Shown: positions 7,115 to 14,825 of the stretch, one piece after another
Numbering within the stretch: position 1 is the first letter of the stretch
Layout: each line of letters begins with the position of its first letter
NCBI GenBank assembly: GCA_023393125.1
Contig: JAEWMQ010000095.1
Location: forward strand, 186,001 to 250,000
DNA from: Bacillota bacterium
Lineage (GTDB): Bacteria > Bacillota > Clostridia > Lachnospirales > Cellulosilyticaceae
Direction: 5' to 3'
DNA length: 64,000 nucleotides
Made by a program: the position numbers and the translations under genes
The notes under the pieces: generated by a model
The model's input: only the letters and a program-made list of their open reading frames with translations
Told to the model about the DNA's origin: nothing
Database searches by the model: none

Positions 7115-10100
7115 ATGACTTTAGAAAAACATTTAGAACAATTAGCATCTGTAAGTGATAGTAATATGCATTTGTATAAAGTGTGGGGAACATTAAAGTA
7201 TGAAATTACTCAAATTCTAGTAGGTGTAACAATGTATTTTCCACATTTCAGCCTTCATGATTCCACACATAGTGCTACAATATGTAATCAGATAGAGAGA
7301 ATGTTGGGTGAAAAAAGAATAGAAAGATTGTCTATATCAGATACTTGGATGCTTTTGATGACAATTTATTGTCATGATTTAGGGATGGCTCTCAGATATG
7401 AAGATATTTATAGATACTTTCAGAGTGAACAATATCAAAAAGAGCTACAAGGATTAATAAAAGATGGTAATGAGCAGATAGCAGGGGCTGCGAGTAGGCT
7501 GTATAAATTTGATTATATAACACAAAGAAATGAAACTGATAAATATAAGAATTCAATTCAACTATATAATGACATTATTCTAGTAATCCAAAATCATTTT
7601 AGATATAACCATGCAAATAGAAGTGTAGAATATATTCAAGATATGTTTGGAAATAGATTTAAGATTACAAATACAATAGGGATAAGGTTTATTAAATTAT
7701 TAGGTGAAATATGTAAATTACATCAAGAAAAAATTTCTAATATAATGGAATTACCATATAAGACGAATGGAATTGTAGATGACTATATGCACCCTAGATT
7801 TATTGCGTTGATGTTATGTTTGGGAGACTTATTAGATTTAGATACAGATAGGTTTAATGAGTACATATTAGAAGCAACAACACCTTTAACTAGAGATTCA
7901 GAGTTGCATTTAGAAAAACATAAATCGATTCAGCATTTTTTGATAGATGAAGATGGGATTGAAATATGCTCAGATGCACAAAGTATAGAAGTGTATAGAT
8001 TAATGAGAGATTGGGTTAGTTGGATGGAGGAGGCTATTGAATTTGCTACATTAAATTGGAGTGATATAGCACCATATGACTTTGGAAAATCACCTAAACT
8101 TAGACAAAAGGAATTATTAATGGGGGGAAATAAAAAATGGTTGGAGTTTGCTGATTGTAGATTTAGTATATCACAAAAAAGGGCAATAGAGTTATTACAA
8201 GGAGCTAATATATACAATGATAAATTTGTATGTTGTAGAGAAGTACTTCAAAATGCAGTAGATGCAACATTACTTCAAATATGGGTGGATTTTATAAGGG
8301 AAAATGAAAATGTCATTGAAAGTACAGTAATAAACATAGCCCAATATGTTAATGAAAGAATTGATAGGTATAATGTTAAATTGACAATGGGATTAGAGAA
8401 TAATGAAGCGGTTATAAGAGTTAGGGACTATGGAGTTGGGATAAGTGAAGAAGATATTAGGTGCATTGCAAATATAGGTAATCAATCAAACTCTAGAAAA
8501 GCAATACTAAGTCAAAATATGCCAGAGTGGTTAAGACCATCAGGAGTTTTTGGGTTAGGGCTACAATCAATATTTTTAGTAACTGACATGTTTCAAATAA
8601 TTACGAAGGCAGATAACGAAGCTACAAAATGTATTGTATTAGAGAATGGTAGTAAAGGAAAAGGATATATTTATGTAGAAGATTATAAGGAGTACTTTGA
8701 AAGAGGAACTGAAATTATTATTAGGATAGATAGTAAAAAAATAAATAGAAACGACTTAAACGTTAGTGAATATTACTATAGAACAGAAGCTCTACATAAA
8801 CTCATTTTAGATGAGATGGCTTCAGCTATACAGAATGTAGAAGCAACAATGCCTTTAATACAAAGTAGAAAAACACAGGTAAATTATGTTCCTATTAATG
8901 GCGTACTTATAGAAAAAGAGAATTCTATACCAATACTAAAGTATGAAAGTATTTTTGCAGATATTATAGATTTATGTGAAGGAATAATGGAATGTAATGA
9001 GGGAAATATTTCATTCCAATATTTTGATAGAGAAGAAATGTGTATTTGTGAAGTAAGGCTAAGACCAATTTTAAATAAGGATAATTATTGTGGAGAGTAT
9101 ACACATTCAGGTGGGGATTTAAGGAATAGTATCTTTTATAAGAATGTATTTGTTATGGATGTATTACATAAGTATTTAACTAGAAACAGCTCTATTTATA
9201 GAGAAAGTGATTTTTCAATTAATATTCTTGCAAGTAATGCTGAAGAATTATTGAATATTAGTAGAAATGGTGTCAATACAAACTTTGAAAAAGAGTTCAT
9301 TAAGTTATACGAAAACTCATTGAAAAATACTATGGAAAAATTAATAGATAAAATCATAGATAAAAAGGAGAAGGTGGATAGTACTATAATAAGGTTATTA
9401 TTAATCGCTAAAGAGTATAATTATAGAGAAGACGAATTAGTTAAATTATACAATCAGGAACTAAACCAATATGTATTTGGGAATTATTTTACTATGGATG
9501 GTGAAAAAAAGTTTACATTTAAAGAACTATATAATCATGAAGTAACATTCATATTAAATCCGAGCGATGAAAATATCGAGACTGGCCTTAACATAGACAA
9601 AGATTTTATTTTAATCAATCATCGGGGAGGTAAAACACATGTATTACCACATCAAATAAAAAAAATATTTATTCAACAGATTGGTGAGAGATATTATACA
9701 TGTATTAAGACAGAACCGTTTTATTATCCTAAACAATCGGATGAATATGAAAAGGATAATTTCATGATAATATATGATTTTTTAGTTGCATTAGTACAGA
9801 ACAGAAGATGTATAAGAAGTAATAAAAAATACATGAATATTAGTACTTCAATAGGTTTAGGAAAATATCTCATTTATGATGCAAAAAATAGTAAGGCTAT
9901 AGAATTGCCAATGGATAAAATAATAAGAGAAAAGCTGATGAGGGCAATTAGAGAACAGGATACTAGTATAGTAGAATTATTAGAGGAAATATTTAAGAGT
10001 GAAATATTTGAGAAAAATATTAAGTATATATCGGATATAAATAAATTAAGTGAAAAAGTAGTTAGAAGTCAATATACGGCGATGTTAAATGAAGTAATAC

Positions 10101-10237
10101 AGCTAGTAGTTAACCCTAAATATTCAGAGTATATAAAGCAAGTAATTAGTGATTTGGAAAAAATTACCTCAACATATTCAGAAGGAATATATGAGAAGAT
10201 TAGTTATAATAATTATATAAATATAAGAGAATATTAA
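7115..10237 (+). CDS. HD phosphohydrolase fused to an HtpG-like GHKL ATPase
   Basis: The 1040-residue protein combines two enzymatic parts. The N-terminal HD module has HFSLHDSTH at about residues 44-52, the doublet CHDLGM at 86-91, HFRYNH at 161-166 and LGDLLDLD at 236-243. A GHKL ATPase follows: the N box REVLQNAVDA at 375-384, the G1 box DYGVG at 438-442, and GVFGLGLQSIFLVTD at 477-491, which strongly recalls Hsp90/HtpG. The remaining 500 residues have no motif I recognise. No transmembrane segment or receiver domain is visible, so it is not an ordinary sensor kinase. Similar HD-plus-Hsp90-like architectures have been proposed in bacterial conflict systems; that is the best guess. It is more AT-rich in codon choice than its neighbours, transcribed alone, started by GGGGGAAAAGG, and bracketed by related short repeats, all of which suggest acquisition. 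Confidence 0.82.
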   Translation: MTLEKHLEQLASVSDSNMHLYKVWGTLKYEITQILVGVTMYFPHFSLHDSTHSATICNQIERMLGEKRIERLSISDTWMLLMTIYCHDLGMALRYEDIYRYFQSEQYQKELQGLIKDGNEQIAGAASRLYKFDYITQRNETDKYKNSIQLYNDIILVIQNHFRYNHANRSVEYIQDMFGNRFKITNTIGIRFIKLLGEICKLHQEKISNIMELPYKTNGIVDDYMHPRFIALMLCLGDLLDLDTDRFNEYILEATTPLTRDSELHLEKHKSIQHFLIDEDGIEICSDAQSIEVYRLMRDWVSWMEEAIEFATLNWSDIAPYDFGKSPKLRQKELLMGGNKKWLEFADCRFSISQKRAIELLQGANIYNDKFVCCREVLQNAVDATLLQIWVDFIRENENVIESTVINIAQYVNERIDRYNVKLTMGLENNEAVIRVRDYGVGISEEDIRCIANIGNQSNSRKAILSQNMPEWLRPSGVFGLGLQSIFLVTDMFQIITKADNEATKCIVLENGSKGKGYIYVEDYKEYFERGTEIIIRIDSKKINRNDLNVSEYYYRTEALHKLILDEMASAIQNVEATMPLIQSRKTQVNYVPINGVLIEKENSIPILKYESIFADIIDLCEGIMECNEGNISFQYFDREEMCICEVRLRPILNKDNYCGEYTHSGGDLRNSIFYKNVFVMDVLHKYLTRNSSIYRESDFSINILASNAEELLNISRNGVNTNFEKEFIKLYENSLKNTMEKLIDKIIDKKEKVDSTIIRLLLIAKEYNYREDELVKLYNQELNQYVFGNYFTMDGEKKFTFKELYNHEVTFILNPSDENIETGLNIDKDFILINHRGGKTHVLPHQIKKIFIQQIGERYYTCIKTEPFYYPKQSDEYEKDNFMIIYDFLVALVQNRRCIRSNKKYMNISTSIGLGKYLIYDAKNSKAIELPMDKIIREKLMRAIREQDTSIVELLEEIFKSEIFEKNIKYISDINKLSEKVVRSQYTAMLNEVIQLVVNPKYSEYIKQVISDLEKITSTYSEGIYEKISYNNYINIREY

Positions 10238-10303
10238 TCACGATTAATAAAAAACTTAGAGTGACAATGGGGAAGAATAAAAAACCTACACTTAACGAGG
10301 TGC

Positions 10304-10332
10304 AGTGAACCGTATCACAAATAAGCGATAGA
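10304..10332 (+). repeat. right copy of the GTGAACC-type repeat flanking the HD/GHKL gene
   Basis: It matches 6966-6989 at 19 of 24 positions, same orientation, 3.3 kb away. Short complementary segments lie on both sides (CTTA/TAAG and GTG/CAC), like a decayed form of the hairpin at 11547-11594. Confidence 0.45.
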
Positions 10333-10504
10333 ATATTAAAAAAATTAAAATATTTTTAATATTAAAAAGATTTATTGGTAATATTAAAATAATTATTAAT
10401 AATAATACAAAGGATGGTGGTTTGTTCGACTTACCTAGTGTTAGAGGTCAACTAATATGGGGAGTACGAAGAAGTAAGGTAGATTCAACAATACAAATAT
10501 TTGG

Positions 10505-10534
10505 AAATAAACTGTTTATGAAGACAGTTTATTT
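10505..10534. repeat. perfect 11-bp inverted repeat
   Basis: AAATAAACTGT at 10505-10515 pairs with ACAGTTTATTT at 10524-10534 around an eight-base loop. It could be a weak terminator or an operator; nothing nearby decides. Confidence 0.4.
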
Positions 10535-10599
10535 GTAGTACCAAGATTGTGTAGTTGATTCTATTTTACTCTTCAGATACAAGCTGTCATTTAGGCAGA

Positions 10600-10629
10600 A
10601 GCTGTAGAGTAAATCTACAGCTTTTTTTA
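10600..10629 (+). terminator. intrinsic terminator upstream of the methyltransferase
   Basis: AGCTGTAGA at 10600-10608 and TCTACAGCT at 10614-10622 form a nine-pair stem with a five-base loop, followed by TTTTTTATT. It closes whatever transcript crosses from the HD/GHKL locus. Confidence 0.75.
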
Positions 10630-10691
10630 TTGCTTAAAATATTTTTTAGAAAGTGTATTATTACAAGAATATCAGAAGGAGGCATTTAAAA

Positions 10692-11528
10692 ATGCGAAGT
10701 AAAGAAATGTTGGAACAAGTTACTAAATTAAGTCAAAAACCAAATTTATTTGAAAGAGGGACAGGAAACATTTGGACAGAAGCTTATCTTGCAGAACAAA
10801 TGCTGCAGAATCATTTAAACTTGAAATCAGATGTATCATCTAGAAGAAAGGAAATGATTGATAAAACTATTAGTTTTTTAAACAGACACATCAAAGAAAA
10901 AAGTACTATTCTCGATCTAGGATGTGGACCAGGATTATATGCTGAAAAACTATGTATGAGTGGACACAAAGTGACAGGAATTGATTTCTCCGAAAGCAGT
11001 ATTAAATATGCCAGAGATAGTGCCCAAAGGGGAGGCTTAGATGTAGAGTATGTATGTAATAACATATTTGGTATAGAGTACAAGGAACACTATGATGTGG
11101 TAATACAGGTTTATGGTGAACTCAATACTTTTTCAGATGAAGAGCGAAGCAGGTTATTTACAATTGTACAAAAAGCTTTAAAGCCAGAAGGATTATTTAT
11201 TTTTGATGTGACTACCCCTGCTCATAGAAGCAAGAATAGGCTAAATAAAGACTGGTTTATTAGCAATGGGGGATTTTGGAGAGGCAGTAGCCATATTGTT
11301 TTAGAGGAGATTTTTGATTATGAGAATGATACTTGGTTAGAGCAGTACACCGTGATAGATGAGAAGGAAGTTAAAGTTTATAGAAATTGGTTTCATGATT
11401 ATACAAAAGAGGTAATAGAGGTAATTGTTTTAGACGCGGGATTTAGCCAAGTTCAAGTAATAGAGAATTTATATGAACAGGGAAAGGAGGAAAAGGGAAA
11501 GTGGCTTACTGTTATTGCCCGGAAGTAG
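10692..11528 (+). CDS. class I SAM-dependent methyltransferase
   Basis: The protein is 278 residues with the Rossmann-fold SAM site: motif I ILDLGCGPGLY, then an acidic residue at the end of strand 2 in VTGIDFSE, and motif IV-like DVVIQVYGELNTF. The substrate is not evident; the family includes small-molecule and rRNA-like methylases of the Methyltransf_25/11 type. I take the ATG at 10692, nine bases after AAGGAGG at 10676-10682; an in-frame ATG at 10653 has no such site. It is a single gene between a terminator and a palindromic hairpin. Confidence 0.85.
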   Translation: MRSKEMLEQVTKLSQKPNLFERGTGNIWTEAYLAEQMLQNHLNLKSDVSSRRKEMIDKTISFLNRHIKEKSTILDLGCGPGLYAEKLCMSGHKVTGIDFSESSIKYARDSAQRGGLDVEYVCNNIFGIEYKEHYDVVIQVYGELNTFSDEERSRLFTIVQKALKPEGLFIFDVTTPAHRSKNRLNKDWFISNGGFWRGSSHIVLEEIFDYENDTWLEQYTVIDEKEVKVYRNWFHDYTKEVIEVIVLDAGFSQVQVIENLYEQGKEEKGKWLTVIARK

Positions 11529-11546
11529 TAAGCTTATAGTAAAAAG

Positions 11547-11594
11547 TTAGCACTTACTAATGAAACGGTGAACCATATCATTAGTAAGTGCTAA
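11547..11594. repeat. 17-bp perfect hairpin with a GGTGAACCATAT loop
   Basis: The arms at 11547-11563 and 11578-11594 are perfectly complementary over 17 bases. On the plus strand no T-run follows, so it is a poor terminator for the methyltransferase; on the minus strand it is followed by a T-rich stretch, but no minus gene is near. The 14-base loop carries the motif also found at 6965 and 10304, so I list it as a small palindromic repeat. Confidence 0.5.
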
Positions 11595-11705
11595 AAGTAA
11601 TAAAATTATAGAAAATTAATATATTTATTATTCATAAAAATGTTAGAAGAATTTTGCTATAATGGACTTATAATATAGATTATTAAAAAGGATAGGTGGA
11701 GAGTT

Positions 11706-12716
11706 TTGAACCAAAATAGTGTATGTAAAGATAAGCTGCTTGAAATCATTAAGGTACAGACCGAAGTGGCTCAACAGGGAATGGATATAGGTAACATTAT
11801 GGATCTAGTAGTGGAGCGAACTCAGATTATTACTAGTGCAGATGGTGCTTCCGTGGAATTAATTGAGAAAAGTGAGCTCGTATATAGCGCTGCTTGTGGA
11901 ATGGCTGAAAGGTTTTTAGGGTTACGATTGGATATAGAAAATAGTCTTTCAGGTGAATGTATAAAGATGAGAGTACCTTTAATTAGCAATGATATTGAAA
12001 GTGATGAGCGAGTTAATAAAAATGCATGTAGGAAAATTGGTATTAAATCCATGATTGTCATTCCTTTAATCTACAATAATGAAGTAGTTGGAGTGTTGAA
12101 GGTTCTTTCTGGGAAAGCAGACCACTTCAGTGATGAAGATATCGATATATTAGAGCTTATGTCAGGACTAATTGCAGCAGAGATGTTTAATGCAATGAAG
12201 AATGAGGAGAGTGAGTTGTTTTATAAAGCTACACATGATAGTCTTACAGGGATATCGAATCGGTCTTTATTCTATGACCGTTTGAGACAAAAATTATCAC
12301 GTGCGTTGAGAAAACATGAGGAATTTGGAATTATTTCCCTTGATATGGACGGGTTAAAAGAGATTAATGATAATTATGGACATAGAGCAGGAGATGCAGC
12401 AATCAAAGAAATTGCTTTTCGAATTAGGAATACGTTAGGCGAGTTAGACACAGTTTCCAGACTTGGAGGAGATGAGTTCGGCATTATTGTTGCAAATGTA
12501 GTTAATCGAAATGATATCATATCGTTAATTCATCAAATAGATAGTGAAATTACAAAACCGTTTGAATTTGAAAATTTTAAAATAGACCTTAGAGCCAGTG
12601 TAGGATATGCCCATTTTAAGGAAGATGGCATTGAACTGGAGGTTTTGATTGAAAAGGCAGATAAATCAATGTATGAGGTAAAAAGAGAGCGAAAGGGATC
12701 GGGTAATGTGCGTTGA
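11706..12716 (+). CDS. GAF-GGDEF diguanylate cyclase
   Basis: This cytoplasmic protein of 336 residues is predicted to make cyclic di-GMP from two GTP. A GAF sensor domain covers about residues 20-155, and the GGDEF domain about 170-330. The active-site motif is an intact GGDEF at residues 254-258, with the nucleotide-binding DMDGLKEINDNYGHRAGD upstream. The allosteric I-site RxxD, which should sit five residues before the motif, is not present (GELD), so product inhibition through that site is unlikely. No membrane segment or EAL domain is visible. The start codon is TTG, placed by AGGTGGAGAG just upstream; TATAAT near 11659 could serve as the -10. Confidence 0.9.
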   Translation: MNQNSVCKDKLLEIIKVQTEVAQQGMDIGNIMDLVVERTQIITSADGASVELIEKSELVYSAACGMAERFLGLRLDIENSLSGECIKMRVPLISNDIESDERVNKNACRKIGIKSMIVIPLIYNNEVVGVLKVLSGKADHFSDEDIDILELMSGLIAAEMFNAMKNEESELFYKATHDSLTGISNRSLFYDRLRQKLSRALRKHEEFGIISLDMDGLKEINDNYGHRAGDAAIKEIAFRIRNTLGELDTVSRLGGDEFGIIVANVVNRNDIISLIHQIDSEITKPFEFENFKIDLRASVGYAHFKEDGIELEVLIEKADKSMYEVKRERKGSGNVR

Positions 12717-12811
12717 TAATACTTTTTAATAAATATACAGATAGTCATGGGAAAGTGATATAGTAGTGTAAAAAAATATATAGATAAGCTACAACAAAAG
12801 GGGAGATTTGA

Positions 12812-13693
12812 ATGGATATTATTAAATATGATGTTTTCACCTCTACCGTCAATAAGGGTAATCCTGTAGGAATTATTCCCCATGGAGATGAGTATGATGA
12901 TGAAATGAAGCAAAAGATTGCTTATATTGTAGGATATAATGAGTGCTGTTTTATATGTAAATCAGACGTTGCAGATTATAAGTTAAGATATTTCACACCA
13001 GGATATGAAACGCCCCTATGTGGTCATGCAACTATAGGGACAATGAAATATATGATTGATTGTTTAGAGATAAATAATGATTTAGATTTAAAGATAGAAA
13101 CAGGAGCAGGGATACTAGACATTCGCTATAATTATGACGCTGATGAAATATTAATGGAGCAAGCAAATGCCACTTTTATTCCGTTTGTAGGAAATAAAGA
13201 AAGGTTATTAGATGCAATAGGATTAAGCGTAGAGGATTTAGATTCACGTTACCCGATTGTTTATGGAAGCACTGGCTCTTGGACCACACTTATTCCTATT
13301 AAAACATTAGATAGTTTTAAAAGGATGAAACCTAATAATAGTATATTTCCTAGTATCTTAAAAGAGATGCCTAGAGCTTCTATTCATCCTTTTACATTAG
13401 AGTGTTATGATCAAAAGAGCGATATGCATGGAAGGCATTTTTCTTCCTGTTATTCTGGCACAATTGAAGATTCAGTAACAGGAACAGCTAGTGGGATTAT
13501 GTCTGCTTATTATTTAAAATATATAAAATGTAGTGATGAAGTAGATCTTATGATTGAACAAGGAAACGAGATAAATAAAGAAGGATATGTTCATGGATAT
13601 GCTTGCAGAGATAATAATGAGATAAGGGTGAAAATATCTGGAACAGCAGTAAAGTCTAAAGTATTTAAAATAGATTTGAAAGAGACAGTATAA
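12812..13693 (+). CDS. PhzF-family isomerase-like protein
   Basis: This 293-residue protein belongs to the PhzF/diaminopimelate-epimerase fold family. Landmarks are the N-terminal GNPVGI, the Glu in GYNECCF at the position of the PhzF catalytic Glu, the CGHATIGT turn, and the C-terminal DSVTGTASG. The phenazine pathway itself is not present here, and most clostridial members are of unknown substrate; an isomerase or epimerase role is as far as the sequence goes. The start follows AAAAGGGGAG. It is a separate unit after the GGDEF gene. Confidence 0.85.
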   Translation: MDIIKYDVFTSTVNKGNPVGIIPHGDEYDDEMKQKIAYIVGYNECCFICKSDVADYKLRYFTPGYETPLCGHATIGTMKYMIDCLEINNDLDLKIETGAGILDIRYNYDADEILMEQANATFIPFVGNKERLLDAIGLSVEDLDSRYPIVYGSTGSWTTLIPIKTLDSFKRMKPNNSIFPSILKEMPRASIHPFTLECYDQKSDMHGRHFSSCYSGTIEDSVTGTASGIMSAYYLKYIKCSDEVDLMIEQGNEINKEGYVHGYACRDNNEIRVKISGTAVKSKVFKIDLKETV

Positions 13694-13855
13694 GAAAAAT
13701 CCATAGGATGAAATTGATGGATTTAGGATGAAGTGGCATTACTGATAAGTATTATAATTAATACAAATAATAATATCTACTAAGTTTCAGTAAAATAGAG
13801 TACAATAATAGAAGCTAGATCTGTGAATGTACATAAAAAGAAAAGGGTGGATATT

Positions 13856-14368
13856 ATGAAAGAAATTAAACACGAGCTTTTAAATGAAAATGTTTTTAAT
13901 ATGATAGGGAAAGACTGGATATTAATTACAGCAGAAAAAGATGGAAAAGTAAATACAATGACAGCTTCATGGGGTGGGTTAGGGATCTTATGGAATAAAA
14001 AAGTAGCATATATTTTTATTAGACCTCAAAGATATACAAAAGAGTTTGTAGATTCAGCGGATAAGCTTTCTATTTCTGTATTACCTAATTATTATAGAGA
14101 AGAATTAGGATATCTAGGACGTGTTTCCGGGCGCGATGAGGACAAGATTGCAAAAGTAAATTTAAGTTTAAGAAAATATGATGATGTACCTTACTTTGAT
14201 GAAGCTAGATTAACACTAATAGGGAGAAAGCTTTATGCTCAAAACTTAGAAGAATCTTGCTTTATAGAAGAAAATATTATTGAAAAGTGGTATCCAGAAA
14301 AAGATTATCATATCATGTATGTAGTCGAAGTGGAAAAAATATTAGAAGCTGAGAGCGACATGAATTGA
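13856..14368 (+). CDS. flavin reductase-like FMN-binding protein
   Basis: The 170-residue protein resembles the flavin reductase-like split-barrel family: an N-terminal DWILITAEKDGKVNTMTASWGG strand-turn and an IRPQRYTKEFVDSADKLSISVL FMN-binding segment, with the common late motif GRVSGRDEDKI. It would bind FMN in the cytoplasm and pass electrons to an unknown partner. I choose the ATG at 13856, preceded by AAAGGGTGG, over the in-frame GTG at 13823. It is a single gene followed by the long leader of the beta-glucoside operon. Confidence 0.85.
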   Translation: MKEIKHELLNENVFNMIGKDWILITAEKDGKVNTMTASWGGLGILWNKKVAYIFIRPQRYTKEFVDSADKLSISVLPNYYREELGYLGRVSGRDEDKIAKVNLSLRKYDDVPYFDEARLTLIGRKLYAQNLEESCFIEENIIEKWYPEKDYHIMYVVEVEKILEAESDMN

Positions 14369-14659
14369 TAAGCCTTTATGTTAAACATAGAAAGTTATTA
14401 TGAAGAATGTAATATTTAGTAGAGAGGATATAATGGCTTTCAGTTAGTTTTATAGGACAGAATATAGATTGGCAGTGAAAATTTATTTAATAACTTATAG
14501 AATAGGTTTATCTATAGTGAAATATACACAAAAAAAACAATTCATTAATGTATATATTGGTCATTGATAACAGAAAATAACTATGTTAACATAAGTATAC
14601 AATCAGCAACAATAAGTTATTGTTGAAACTTAATATTAAAAATATAATTCATGACATAT

Positions 14660-14689
14660 GGCATGTTACTGGTAAAGCAGGCAGGACCT
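14660..14689 (+). promoter_or_regulatory. ribonucleic antiterminator (RAT) site for LicT
   Basis: The sequence with TGTTACTGGTAAAGCAGGC at its heart closely follows the LicT/SacY-family RAT consensus. Its 3' end overlaps the left arm of the following terminator, so a bound antiterminator would block the terminator. The cognate LicT is encoded at 18231 in the same operon. Confidence 0.85.
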
Positions 14690-14787
14690 AAATCATGATA
14701 TCTTCAGTATTGCTTTGAGTGCATTTTGATGTTTTTCAAATAGCATTCTCAAAGAGAGGATATCATTTTAGGTTCTGCCTTTTTATA
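14680..14787 (+). terminator. LicT-controlled leader terminator
   Basis: GGCAGGACCTAAA at 14680-14692 pairs with the AGGTTCTGCC region ending at 14779, with inner pairs GATATC/GATATC, and TTTTTAT follows. It prevents entry into the bglP operon unless LicT binds the overlapping RAT. Confidence 0.8.
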
Positions 14788-14825
14788 TTTCAGGTAACAT
14801 AAGACAATCGAAAGGGGCAGTTAAG

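Larger units (their letters stand above)
10238..10691. other. 454-base gene-free stretch after the HD/GHKL gene
   Basis: It holds the right-hand GTGAACC repeat (10304-10332), then an extremely AT-rich run near 10335-10405, a perfect inverted repeat (11-bp arms, 10505-10534), and the terminator at 10600-10629. A frame without an ATG, about 37 codons ending near 10536, is open in the middle, but I recognise nothing in it. Confidence 0.5.
14369..14825. other. 457-base leader region of the beta-glucoside operon
   Basis: The first 250 bases hold no recognisable gene. A promoter with TTGTTG (14620-14625), a 17-base spacer and TATAAT (14643-14648) lies just before the antiterminator target and terminator described separately. 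Confidence 0.6.

Noticed and set aside
10409..10536. Possible small gene between the HD/ATPase gene and the methyltransferase
   Set aside because: The longest frame there has no ATG, and the frame with an ATG is 13 codons; nothing is recognisable in either.
11547..11594. Hairpin as terminator of the methyltransferase gene
   Set aside because: No T-run follows on the plus strand and its loop motif recurs elsewhere, so I list it as a repeat.
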